This document shows positions 56,043 through 64,000 of a stretch of 64,000 nucleotides of DNA, in pieces (position 1 is the stretch's first letter; every line of letters begins with the position of its first letter). The DNA lies in contig NZ_JACHBY010000003.1 in assembly GCF_014200495.1 (NCBI RefSeq), positions 62,001 to 126,000 of the forward strand, given 5' to 3'. Made by a program: the position numbers and the translations under genes. Source of the DNA: Mucilaginibacter geliditolerans (GTDB taxonomy: Bacteria; Bacteroidota; Bacteroidia; Sphingobacteriales; Sphingobacteriaceae). The notes under the pieces were generated by a model that did not search any database, had not been told where the DNA came from, and saw only the letters and a list, made by a program, of their open reading frames with translations.

Positions 56043-57287
56043 TTAAAACCTGTCCGGAGAAAATGCTGCTGTATTGATGCTGGTTTTTGAACCGTTAATA
56101 AGCTCGCTTACCAATAAACCTGTAGCAGGGCCCAGGCTTAAACCCATCATACCATGACCGGTTGCGACCACCAGGTTTCTATATTTATTGCTGATGCCGA
56201 TGTAAGGCAAACCATCAGGCGATGACGGCCTGAAACCAAACCAGATATCCTTTTCAGCAGGGAGCGCAGGTTTCAGATCAGGAAGATATTTGGGGATCGA
56301 CTCCACAATACCTTTTACCCTTTGCATATTAATACGGTTGTTAATCTTATCCAGTTCCATGGTACCACCATAGCGCAGGCTGCCGTTCATAGGCGTAATG
56401 GCTACCCTGGCCTCAGCCAATAAAGCAGGGATATGCATGCGCTGCTTAGGTTCCTCAACCATAAATGAATAGCCTTTACCCGGCATTAACGGCGCTTTAA
56501 TATTAACCAGTTTGGCAATAGATGGCGACCATGAGCCTCCGGCAATAATGTAATTATCGGCGGTCCATTCCTTGTTGCCAGTAAAAACCTTTGTAATTGT
56601 ATTGCCTGAGGTTTCTATTTTAGTGACCTCATGGTTACGCACAATATCAACCCCTTTAAATGTTAAATGCTTAAGTAAGGCTGCTATTAAATGGTTAGGG
56701 TATAAGTGCGCATCACAACGGTAATGCACCGCACCCAATACATCCAGTTCCAGTTCAGGCTGCAGGGCTTTGCATTCGACGGCGTTAAGTACCGCCATAT
56801 CTAAACCCAGCTCACGGCCCTTTTCGGCTAAATGCGCCTCTTCTTCGCCTGCTTTTTCTGTTTTGTAGAACATTAAAATACCATTCTCCTTAAGGCCAAA
56901 CTCAAAACCGGGCTCTTTAGCCAATTCACGGTAAAGGTTTTTGCTTAACAGCGATAGTTCTGTTAATGGCTTCGCCGAATTCTCGACATGCTTCTCATTG
57001 GCATTTTTCAGAAATTTAATCCCCCACGAGATCAGATCAGGATTGAGCGATGGCTTTACATAAAAAGGGCTTTTGCTGTTAAACATCCATTTCACACCCT
57101 GACTTATCATACCCGGAGCGGCCAGCGGCACAAAATGGCTCGGTACTATCATACCTGCATTGCCGAAAGAGCAATTATCAGTCAGATCGCCTTTCTCTAA
57201 TATGGTGACCTCATACCCTGCCTTATTTAAATAATATGCAGAGCTCAGTCCCATTATCCCGCCACCTATAATTAATACTTTAGACAT
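56043..57287 (-). CDS. FAD-dependent D-amino-acid oxidase-type dehydrogenase (cis-4-hydroxy-D-proline oxidation)
   Basis: A 414-residue protein of the DAO superfamily: Rossmann motif GGGIMG (8-13) with TILEKG, a central domain, and the end GFRPSSPDGLPYIG with ATGHGMMGLSLGPATG, which binds the flavin. In the hydroxyproline pathway such enzymes oxidise cis-4-hydroxy-D-proline to 1-pyrroline-4-hydroxy-2-carboxylate. Neighbouring epimerase, deaminase and aldehyde dehydrogenase genes give the assignment; the sequence alone would only say D-amino acid dehydrogenase. It is the last gene of the operon, 57 bases after the epimerase. Confidence 0.85.
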   Translation of the reverse strand: MSKVLIIGGGIMGLSSAYYLNKAGYEVTILEKGDLTDNCSFGNAGMIVPSHFVPLAAPGMISQGVKWMFNSKSPFYVKPSLNPDLISWGIKFLKNANEKHVENSAKPLTELSLLSKNLYRELAKEPGFEFGLKENGILMFYKTEKAGEEEAHLAEKGRELGLDMAVLNAVECKALQPELELDVLGAVHYRCDAHLYPNHLIAALLKHLTFKGVDIVRNHEVTKIETSGNTITKVFTGNKEWTADNYIIAGGSWSPSIAKLVNIKAPLMPGKGYSFMVEEPKQRMHIPALLAEARVAITPMNGSLRYGGTMELDKINNRINMQRVKGIVESIPKYLPDLKPALPAEKDIWFGFRPSSPDGLPYIGISNKYRNLVVATGHGMMGLSLGPATGLLVSELINGSKTSINTAAFSPDRF

Positions 57288-57344
57288 TATAAAACTTGTA
57301 TAGGACTAGCGATGCTAAGTCCGAAAAAAATAAAAAATCAGTTA

Positions 57345-58346
57345 TTATATCACCTGGAAACCATGTGCATACGGGTCGTCATCGTCAATTTTTATGGTGT
57401 TGTAACCATAAACTTTTGCCCAGCCCTCAATTGAAGGAACGATGGCATCTATCTCGCCAATTTTAACTACGTTCTCCACTTTGCCGGTAAATTTGCTGCC
57501 GATGATACTTTCGTGTATAAATATATCGCCCTTCCTTAATTTACCCTTAGCATGCCATTGCGCCATCCTTGCCGATGTGCCGGTGCCGCATGGTGAGCGG
57601 TCGATCGCCTTATCGCCATAAAATACAGCATTGCGTGCCGTTGCATCGGGTGATAATGTTTCGCCTGCCCAAAGTATGTGCGTACAGGTATTGATAGTAG
57701 GATTTTGCGGGTGAACAAACTTGTAAAGCTCGTTAATACGCTCGCGTAGTGTACGGCTCCAGCCTATCAGCTGCCCGGCTGTATAATCTTCCAGTCCCTT
57801 AAAATTAGGCTGAGGATCAATTATAGCGTAATAGTTACCGCCATAAGCCACATCAAAAGTTAATGTCCCTAGATCGGGGCATACTACCTTTAAGTTTTCA
57901 GCAGCCAGGTATGAGGGCACATTGGTAAGTTTAACTGATGTTACTTTAGCGCCTTCCTGTTTATATTCAATAATTACCAGGCCGGCAGGCGCTTCCATTC
58001 TTATCACACCGGGTATTTTAGGGGTGATGAGGCCTTCTTCAATAGCAATGGTGATGGTACCGATAGTACCATGCCCGCACATAGGCAGGCAGCCGCTGGT
58101 TTCAATAAACAGCACGGCCACATCATTATCCGGGTTATGAGGCGGATATAATATACTACCCGACATCATATCATGCCCACGGGGTTCAAACATCAGGCCG
58201 GTACGGATCCAGTCATATTCCTTTAGAAAATGCTGGCGTTTTTCGCTCATGTTGTCGCCTTTAAGCGTAGGGCCGCCACCGGCTACTAACCTTACCGGGT
58301 TACCACAGGTATGCGCATCGATACAAAAAAAAGTTTTACTGCCCAT
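57345..58346 (-). CDS. 4-Hydroxyproline 2-epimerase (proline racemase family)
   Basis: A 333-residue cytoplasmic protein of the proline racemase family. The two catalytic cysteines are visible: Cys90 in LPMCGHGT and Cys253 in DRSPCGTGT. Cys at both positions indicates a racemase/epimerase rather than the Cys/Thr trans-3-hydroxyproline dehydratase. The N-terminus FFCIDAHTCGNPVRLVAGG is also typical. It turns trans-4-hydroxy-L-proline into cis-4-hydroxy-D-proline. Its start is one base past the end of the aldehyde dehydrogenase gene, so the two are tightly coupled. Confidence 0.92.
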   Translation of the reverse strand: MGSKTFFCIDAHTCGNPVRLVAGGGPTLKGDNMSEKRQHFLKEYDWIRTGLMFEPRGHDMMSGSILYPPHNPDNDVAVLFIETSGCLPMCGHGTIGTITIAIEEGLITPKIPGVIRMEAPAGLVIIEYKQEGAKVTSVKLTNVPSYLAAENLKVVCPDLGTLTFDVAYGGNYYAIIDPQPNFKGLEDYTAGQLIGWSRTLRERINELYKFVHPQNPTINTCTHILWAGETLSPDATARNAVFYGDKAIDRSPCGTGTSARMAQWHAKGKLRKGDIFIHESIIGSKFTGKVENVVKIGEIDAIVPSIEGWAKVYGYNTIKIDDDDPYAHGFQVI

Positions 58347-58347
58347 A

Positions 58348-59931
58348 TTATTCTTTAGTCCAGTTATTATTTACTTGCCGCCAGATGTTTAGCGGGTTAT
58401 TACTTTGCAATTCGGGTGGTAACAGGCTGTCGTCCCAATCCTGCCAGGCAACGGGCCTTACAAAACGGTAAATTGCCCCGGTACCCACTGATGTAAACCG
58501 GCTATCGCTGGTTGACGGGAACGGACCGCCATGCTGCATTGCCGCGCAAACCTCAACACCGGTTGGCACGCCATTTAATATAACACGGCCGGATATTTCG
58601 GTTAAAGCATTTAAGATGTTTTTATATTGAGGCAATTCTTCCTTTTGGGCCATTACCGTGGTGGTAAGCTGCCCATCAAGCGAAGCTATTACCTGTTCCA
58701 GTTCTGCTATATCATCAGCCACTACCAACAACGACCACGGGCCAAATATTTCTTCGCTGAATTTTTTATTGGCGATAAATTCCCTGGCTGATACCGTGGC
58801 AACAGTAGCAACCGATTGATTTACCTTTTCGGTATTTATCACTTTCGATTTTGCTATCAGTTCGATACCGTTTTCAGCAAGCGCTTCATTGGCCAACGTA
58901 CCATAGTTTTTCCAGATGCCTGGGGTTAGCATGGTTGCTGATGGCACCAGCTCAATGGCTCCGCCTAAGGCAGTTATAAAACGATCCAACCCGGCTGATC
59001 GTATAGCCAATATCAAACCCGGGTTGGTACAAAACTGCCCTGCACCCAAAGTTATAGAACCTGCATATTTTGCCGCGAGTTCTTCGGGTTGAGCCTCTAA
59101 TATGGCTGGCAATAAAACAACCGGGTTAATGCTGCCCATCTCGGTAAACACCGGGATGAGTGATTTACGTTCCTGCGCCAGTTTTATCAGCGCCATACCA
59201 CCTTTGTATGAACCTGTAAAGGCTACAGCTTTGGTTTGCTCATGCTTTACCAATGCAGCACCTACAGTGTAGCCATTATCAAATAAAAGTGAGAAAACAC
59301 CATCGGGTATACCGGTTTCTTTTGCCGCTTTGCTGATGGCTGCGCCAACCAACGCGCTGGTACCCGGGTGTGCCGGGTGAGCCTTAACAATTACCGGGCA
59401 ACCCGCTGCCAGTGCCGATGCCGTATCGCCGCCAGCTACTGAAAATGCCAGCGGAAAATTACTGGCGCCAAATACCACCACCGGACCAATAGCCGTTAGC
59501 ATTCTGCGGATATCTGATCTTGGTATTGGTAATCTATCAGATTGCGCAGTATCGATAACAGCATCAACCCACGAGCCTTCTTCAACCAAATCGGCAAACA
59601 TGCGTAGCTGGCCTGTTGTACGGCCCAATTCGCCTGTTATTCTGCCTACAGGCAGCCCACTTTCAGCTACAGCCCTGTTTATCAGTGTATCGCCTAAAGC
59701 GGCAATCTCATCTGCTATGGCCCTTAAAAATTTGGCCTTAGCTGCGGGCAGGGTATTTTTATAAACCTTAAATGCTGCAGTAGCAGCATTTAAGGTTTTA
59801 TCAATTATTAAAGTACCGGCTTCATAAAATTCACCGCTCAGCTTTTCGCCTGTGGAGGGATCTGCTACAGTGAACGCCTGCCCCTCAACCTCTGTATAAT
59901 TACAGGCTATTATATTATTACCGTTTATCAT
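58348..59931 (-). CDS. Aldehyde dehydrogenase (alpha-ketoglutarate semialdehyde dehydrogenase)
   Basis: A 527-residue aldehyde dehydrogenase. ASNFP (Asn158), FTGSYKGG for NAD(P) binding, FTEMGS (Glu264) and GQFCTNPG (catalytic Cys301) are present. The subgroup with GSINPVVLLP and RFTSVGTGAIYRFVRP corresponds to alpha-ketoglutarate semialdehyde dehydrogenases of hydroxyproline, arabinose or glucarate breakdown. In this operon it makes alpha-ketoglutarate from the semialdehyde. It starts 6 bases after the deaminase gene and ends one base before the epimerase. Confidence 0.92.
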   Translation of the reverse strand: MINGNNIIACNYTEVEGQAFTVADPSTGEKLSGEFYEAGTLIIDKTLNAATAAFKVYKNTLPAAKAKFLRAIADEIAALGDTLINRAVAESGLPVGRITGELGRTTGQLRMFADLVEEGSWVDAVIDTAQSDRLPIPRSDIRRMLTAIGPVVVFGASNFPLAFSVAGGDTASALAAGCPVIVKAHPAHPGTSALVGAAISKAAKETGIPDGVFSLLFDNGYTVGAALVKHEQTKAVAFTGSYKGGMALIKLAQERKSLIPVFTEMGSINPVVLLPAILEAQPEELAAKYAGSITLGAGQFCTNPGLILAIRSAGLDRFITALGGAIELVPSATMLTPGIWKNYGTLANEALAENGIELIAKSKVINTEKVNQSVATVATVSAREFIANKKFSEEIFGPWSLLVVADDIAELEQVIASLDGQLTTTVMAQKEELPQYKNILNALTEISGRVILNGVPTGVEVCAAMQHGGPFPSTSDSRFTSVGTGAIYRFVRPVAWQDWDDSLLPPELQSNNPLNIWRQVNNNWTKE

Positions 59932-59937
59932 TTAGCT

Positions 59938-60876
59938 TTAATTAGCAACAACTTTATTTAATCTTCCCCAGCTGCCTTCAGGCAATTCAGGGCGAACAGC
60001 TAATGCTGAATTAATAATTTTTAACACTTTCTCGCGCTCAGCACCTGTTAAAGGTAAACGCGGAGCCCTTACTTTTTCAGTACCAATACCTGTTGCTACC
60101 TCAGCCAGTTTAATGTACTGTACCAGTTTAGGATGGATATCCAATTCCAGCACCGGTAAAAACCAGCGGTGTATAGCAATGGCTTCTTCAAATCTTCCGG
60201 CTTTAACCAGGCGGTAAATGGCAACTGTTTCCTTAGGGAAAGCATCAACCAAACCAGCAACCCAACCGTGAGCACCCATTATTAAACTTTCAGTAGCAAT
60301 TGGGTCAACGCCGGTAAATATCTTAAACCTATCACCAAAGCGGTTAATGAGCCTGGTAGTATTTATAATATCGCGGGTTGATTCCTTAATAGCCTGAATG
60401 TTTTCATATGCTTTTAAACGCTCAAACATATCAAGTGTTATCTCAATCTTATAATCAACCGGGTTGTTATAGATCATTATAGGCAGCGGGGTGCTTTCAG
60501 CAATAGTAGTTAAGTAGACGATGATTTCGTTCTCATCAGCACTGTAACGCATTGGCGGTAAAAGCATTAAACCATCAGCACCAAATTCATACGCTTTTTT
60601 TGCGATTTCAACTGCCTTGTGGGTTGATTGCTCGGCGATGTTTAATATTACAGGTATTTTTTTATCAACCAGCTTTAAGGTGTGTTTCAGCAGGGTGAAT
60701 TTTTCATCCTCGGTTAATACGCTGGCTTCACCTAACGAGCCGCCTAATATTACACCGTCAACACCAGCCTCAAGCTGTGCATTAATATTTATGTCGAAGG
60801 CCTCTAAATCGAGATCCTCATTTTCAGTAAACTTTGTTGTTACTGCAGGGAATACACCTTTCCAGTCAAATTTCAT
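59938..60876 (-). CDS. Dihydrodipicolinate synthase-family protein, probable 1-pyrroline-4-hydroxy-2-carboxylate deaminase
   Basis: A 312-residue (beta/alpha)8 aldolase-fold protein. The Schiff-base Lys164 is in IQAIKEST and the conserved Tyr136 in IMIYNNP. GVDGVILGGSLGEASVLT fits the substrate-binding loop, differing from the GTTGE of true DapA. Within a hydroxyproline operon this family deaminates 1-pyrroline-4-hydroxy-2-carboxylate to alpha-ketoglutarate semialdehyde. It is the first gene of the operon, with a TACCTTTG box 26 bases upstream. DapA activity is the less likely alternative. Confidence 0.88.
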   Translation of the reverse strand: MKFDWKGVFPAVTTKFTENEDLDLEAFDININAQLEAGVDGVILGGSLGEASVLTEDEKFTLLKHTLKLVDKKIPVILNIAEQSTHKAVEIAKKAYEFGADGLMLLPPMRYSADENEIIVYLTTIAESTPLPIMIYNNPVDYKIEITLDMFERLKAYENIQAIKESTRDIINTTRLINRFGDRFKIFTGVDPIATESLIMGAHGWVAGLVDAFPKETVAIYRLVKAGRFEEAIAIHRWFLPVLELDIHPKLVQYIKLAEVATGIGTEKVRAPRLPLTGAEREKVLKIINSALAVRPELPEGSWGRLNKVVAN

Positions 60877-60901
60877 ATACGTTTATTATTATAATTTTGT
60901 T

Positions 60902-60909
60902 CAAAGGTA
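60902..60909 (-). promoter_or_regulatory. -7 promoter box of the hydroxyproline operon
   Basis: TACCTTTG matches TAnnTTTG exactly, 25 bases before the operon start, so the leader would be very short. A TTG occurs at 60937-60939 but its spacing (27) is longer than usual. It suggests the hydroxyproline genes can be transcribed separately from the SusC/SusD pair 98 bases upstream. Confidence 0.5.
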
Positions 60910-60973
60910 GCTCTGATAAAAACACCTTAAAAGTTACAATTTATCTATTACTTATTTTAAATTATCTGATATG

Positions 60974-62359
60974 CTATTGCGCATCCCACCAAACACGGTC
61001 GGTAAGCTTAGCGGTCTCCTGTGGCTGAGGGTTCGAAATAATTTCAACCTCGGGGTATAACAGCCTCCTCGGTATATCAGACAAGGCATTAGGAACTTTT
61101 ACAAGTGTTGGGTAACCGGTTCTTCTCCAGTCGTTAAAAATTTCCAGGTTCAAAAAGTTAGCCACATACTTTTCTTCTATTATTCTTTGCACGGCATTGG
61201 CTGCTGTTAATGCACCCCTTTTGCCCAAATAGGTAGTTATATCAGCATCGGCAACACTTAATTTACTCATATGAGCTCTTATGGCATTTTGGTAGATAGG
61301 CTGTGCTGCTGCATATCCTGATACTATACTTGTTGCTTCGGCTTGTAAAAACAAGCTTTCGGAATAGCTTACAATATAATTTGTGGCACCAATACCCATA
61401 TAATAAGCAGTTGGTAATGAATAGCTAAGCAAATCCCCGGTATTGCCGCCTATCTGGAAACCGGTGTATAAACCTGTTGACGATGCGGGCGCTACCATTT
61501 TAGATAAACGTGGATCAGTTCTGCTAACAAGCGTATCAACAAAGTGCGATGCCAGGATAGCAGTACTAACTGGGTTAAAATTATCAAACCATGGGTTTTC
61601 CTGCCCGGCAGCTCCTGGGTATGCAAATTGCAGGTCATCATCATTACTTGCAAGCCCATTAGCCAGGGCAGTTAAGGCAAGCTGTGCCTGGGTTGCAGCT
61701 GTGTAACCCGGAGCTTTGGTTAAGTGCATATAATAACGCGCCTTAAGTGTATAGGCTAATTTTTTCCATTTGGTCATATCACCTGAATAAAAATAATCGT
61801 CACTTCCGGGCACAATGGTGCTGGCCGCATTAATGTTAACAATAGCGCTATCCAGTAAGCTTTGGATATCTTTATAGATAACTTCCTGTTTATCAAAAAC
61901 CGGGGTAAGGTTGGATGTTCCCTTGAAAGCCTGGCTGTAAGGTATATCGCCCCAAAGGTCAGTAGCATTTCCCAATGTTAAAGCCGTTAATATTTTAGCA
62001 ACTGCCGCGTAATTAGTTTTGCCATCAGCCTCGGCTTTGCTATTCATTATTTTAAGATTGATTAAGGCCGAAGCATAATAAGCGCTCCAATCACCATCTA
62101 AATCGCTGTTTATTTCAAGGTAAGTTCCAATTTGCGGAGGGGGCTGATTAATTGCCGCGGTTTGCATAAAATTTTGAACGATAAATGCAGAATTACCGCC
62201 ATATATTTCAGTAGATAGAACTACTTCAACAGGTGCCAGTATAGCGGCCTCCTGAACATCGGTTGGATCATTAGGGTCGTGGTTTACGTCGATATATTTC
62301 TTACACCCTGTTGATGCAAGCAATATAAGACCTATGGTATATAATGATATCTTTTTCAT
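60974..62359 (-). CDS. SusD/RagB-family lipoprotein (SusD-like 2 type)
   Basis: A 461-residue lipoprotein (lipobox ASTGC, Cys19). Its sequence is of the SusD-like 2 subfamily: AILAPVEVVLSTEIYGGNSAFIVQNFMQ, LTALTLGNATDLWGDIPYSQAF, YTLKARYYMHLTKAPGY and a C-terminal IIEEKYVANFLNLEIFNDWRRTGYP. This subfamily is often found with peptide or mixed substrates. It ends 97 bases before the hydroxyproline operon on the same strand and follows the SusC gene by 27 bases, which suggests uptake of hydroxyproline-rich peptides. The substrate assignment is inference. Confidence 0.92.
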   Translation of the reverse strand: MKKISLYTIGLILLASTGCKKYIDVNHDPNDPTDVQEAAILAPVEVVLSTEIYGGNSAFIVQNFMQTAAINQPPPQIGTYLEINSDLDGDWSAYYASALINLKIMNSKAEADGKTNYAAVAKILTALTLGNATDLWGDIPYSQAFKGTSNLTPVFDKQEVIYKDIQSLLDSAIVNINAASTIVPGSDDYFYSGDMTKWKKLAYTLKARYYMHLTKAPGYTAATQAQLALTALANGLASNDDDLQFAYPGAAGQENPWFDNFNPVSTAILASHFVDTLVSRTDPRLSKMVAPASSTGLYTGFQIGGNTGDLLSYSLPTAYYMGIGATNYIVSYSESLFLQAEATSIVSGYAAAQPIYQNAIRAHMSKLSVADADITTYLGKRGALTAANAVQRIIEEKYVANFLNLEIFNDWRRTGYPTLVKVPNALSDIPRRLLYPEVEIISNPQPQETAKLTDRVWWDAQ

Positions 62360-62386
62360 TTTTGATCTTTTTAAAGGATGAATAAA

Positions 62387-64000
62387 TTAGAAACTGGCTT
62401 TTATATTGAAGATAAACGACCTTGATGAAGGGGTTGAGAAAGCGTATATCCCCCAAACAGAGTTAGCAGTTCCATAAGAGCTTACTTCGGGATCAGCACC
62501 GGTAAAATGCGGGCTGTATATCCATAAGTTATTTGCTGTAACACCTAATGATACCGATTTGAATGGCGTTTTCTTAAGCAGGTCTTTATTCAGCGCATAA
62601 GACAAGGCTACATTTCTTAGTTTGATATAGGTACCATCCTGTATTGATGATTCATAAATTGAGTTGATATACTGGTAATAAGTTTGTGCGCTTACGCTAA
62701 CTGTATTGGCTTTGCCGGTAGTGGCGTTTACACCGTCTACAACTTTCGGCGACCTGTTTTCGGTAGCGTATGAAGTACCGTAGTAGTTACCATACAGGTC
62801 AACATCATTTTCAATATCACCGCCTTGTTTCATATCAAACACAAAACTGAATGTGAAACTTTTGTACCTTAATGAGTTGGTGATACCTGCTGTCCAGTTC
62901 GGGTTAGGATCGCCTACAACACCCTGGGTCGATGCTTCTTCAGGCAAACCATTGTCATCAATTAACAGCTGGCCTTTTGAATTACGCGCATACCTGGTGC
63001 CATAAAACACATCATAAGGCTGACCAACAATTATACGGCCCAACTGATCAGTACCCGGGTATAATGCCAATACCTTGTTCCTGTTGCGGGTAAAGTTGAA
63101 GTTAACATCCCATTGGAATTTCTGACCTTTTACAGGTGTTCCCTGTAGTAATAGTTCAAAGCCTTTGTTCCTTAAGCTTGCTGAGTTTACCGTTGTACTG
63201 GTATAACCTGTTGATGGAGCGATACCAACGCCCGGTATTAAACCGTCAACTGTTTTGCGGTCATAATAAGAGAAATCGAAACCTAACCTGTTGTTCAGGA
63301 ATTTCATTTCCAGGCCTGTTTCAGCCTCGTTCAGCCTCTCATTCTGTAGGTATTGGTTTCCAAGCGTATTACTGATCAGGAAGCCTGATTCGCCCTGGAA
63401 AGGGAACTGGATACCGTTAACATCAGCCCTGATATAAGGCGTTGCTAACACGTAAGGCCCCACGTTATCATTACCAACTGTTGCATATGATACCCTTAAT
63501 TTACCATAGCTGATGATTTTAGAAAGTTCAGGCGATAATAACTCAGAGAATATAAATCCTGATGCTACTGAACCATAAGGATAGAAATCTTTAGCAGTTG
63601 ATAATACCGAGCTGCCATCATACCTGCCGGTTAAGTTTAATGACAGGAATTTATTGTATTCGATATTTGCCTGTGCGTAGAAACCTATTTTGCGCTCGGT
63701 TGAGTGGTACTCTGTGGCTGTAATAGTTGATGCTGCACCTATATTGTAATAATCCTGGGTATTTAAACCACTGCCCAACTCATAATAAGTTTGGTTGTAG
63801 GTCGACAGGATATTGTTACCAGCCAAAACATTGATGTTAAACTTTCCATATTGCTTGGTAGCGCTAACGATCAGGTCGTTATTGAACTGCCTGAAGTTAT
63901 TGTTCTGGTCAATTATTTCACCTAATGTTCCGATAGCGGCACTTGGGTTCTCCCAATATTTATCCTGCTCACCGTAAATATCAGCGCCAGCCCTTTCAGT
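62387..64000 (-). CDS. SusC/RagA-family TonB-dependent transporter, C-terminal part (N-terminus beyond the window)
   Basis: The reading frame is open to base 64000 and gives 537 residues of barrel; the signal, carboxypeptidase-like and plug domains lie outside. Barrel features are visible: FYAQANIEYNKFLSLNLTGRYDGSSVL, LRVSYATVGNDN, RNKGFELLLQGTPVKGQKFQWDVNFNFTRNRNKV and the aromatic end FIFNIKASF. It is paired with the SusD 27 bases downstream. In this locus it may import hydroxyproline-rich or other peptides, as RagA-type transporters do. Confidence 0.92.
   Translation of the reverse strand, partial: TERAGADIYGEQDKYWENPSAAIGTLGEIIDQNNNFRQFNNDLIVSATKQYGKFNINVLAGNNILSTYNQTYYELGSGLNTQDYYNIGAASTITATEYHSTERKIGFYAQANIEYNKFLSLNLTGRYDGSSVLSTAKDFYPYGSVASGFIFSELLSPELSKIISYGKLRVSYATVGNDNVGPYVLATPYIRADVNGIQFPFQGESGFLISNTLGNQYLQNERLNEAETGLEMKFLNNRLGFDFSYYDRKTVDGLIPGVGIAPSTGYTSTTVNSASLRNKGFELLLQGTPVKGQKFQWDVNFNFTRNRNKVLALYPGTDQLGRIIVGQPYDVFYGTRYARNSKGQLLIDDNGLPEEASTQGVVGDPNPNWTAGITNSLRYKSFTFSFVFDMKQGGDIENDVDLYGNYYGTSYATENRSPKVVDGVNATTGKANTVSVSAQTYYQYINSIYESSIQDGTYIKLRNVALSYALNKDLLKKTPFKSVSLGVTANNLWIYSPHFTGADPEVSSYGTANSVWGIYAFSTPSSRSFIFNIKASF

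Noticed and set aside
57345..58346. Trans-3-hydroxy-L-proline dehydratase for the proline racemase-family gene
   Set aside because: Both catalytic positions are Cys (90 and 253), which indicates an epimerase; the dehydratase has Thr at one of them.
59938..60876. Lysine-pathway dihydrodipicolinate synthase (dapA)
   Set aside because: Active-site loop differs and the gene sits first in a hydroxyproline operon.

Overview
The window looks like chromosomal DNA of a Bacteroidota species in the Sphingobacteriaceae, most like Mucilaginibacter or a close plant- or soil-associated relative. This rests on three SusC/SusD pairs, gliding/type IX secretion genes of the gldK-N-L-M kind, many secreted glycoside hydrolases, TAnnTTTG-type promoter boxes and palindromic intergenic repeats. 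No rRNA, tRNA, CRISPR array, insertion sequence or prophage gene was seen. The assignment is by gene content only.

Layout. (1) 1-9402: secreted carbohydrate enzymes: a GH38-like protein cut by the window edge, a ricin-lectin plus beta-propeller protein, a GH2 enzyme, and an operon of GH78 rhamnosidase plus SGNH esterase. Two of these units share a TATAAAACCGGTTTAGC motif upstream. (2) 9867-15115: a gliding/T9SS core operon in the unusual order gldK-gldN-(208-aa beta-barrel)-gldL-gldM. (3) 15546-17834: a GH92 mannosidase. (4) 18019-32180: an AT-rich SnoaL-like gene, a symporter/myo-inositol oxygenase operon, and a SusC-SusD-GH89-DUF5009-GH28 operon with a divergent LacI regulator. A 26-base operator-like sequence (24/26 identical) sits both next to lacI/susC and in front of the symporter, so these units are probably one regulon. 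(5) 32283-45599: a second SusC/SusD locus with FAS1-like and DUF5007-like lipoproteins, a DUF5695-like protein and a multidomain GH43. (6) 46294-50982: an S9 prolyl oligopeptidase-family peptidase and a GH27 alpha-galactosidase. (7) 51315-64000: an amino-acid permease, a DUF885 peptidase, an AraC regulator, a complete trans-4-hydroxyproline degradation operon and a third SusC/SusD pair cut by the window edge.

How they fit together. The most interesting system is region 4. Alpha-N-acetylglucosaminidase, an HGSNAT-like membrane acetyltransferase, a GH28-fold enzyme lacking the usual polygalacturonase His and Arg/Lys motifs, an Na+ symporter and myo-inositol oxygenase are linked by a shared operator. 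Their chemistry suits a glycan with alpha-GlcN(Ac), uronic acid and inositol. The head group of plant glycosyl inositol phosphorylceramides, GlcN(Ac)-alpha-GlcA-alpha-inositol, is the best match I can name; this is a hypothesis. Region 7 looks like a system for taking up and oxidising hydroxyproline-rich peptides (plant extensins/AGPs or collagen).

Intergenic DNA carries several families of palindromic repeats, one of which supplies the last codons of the GH27 gene.
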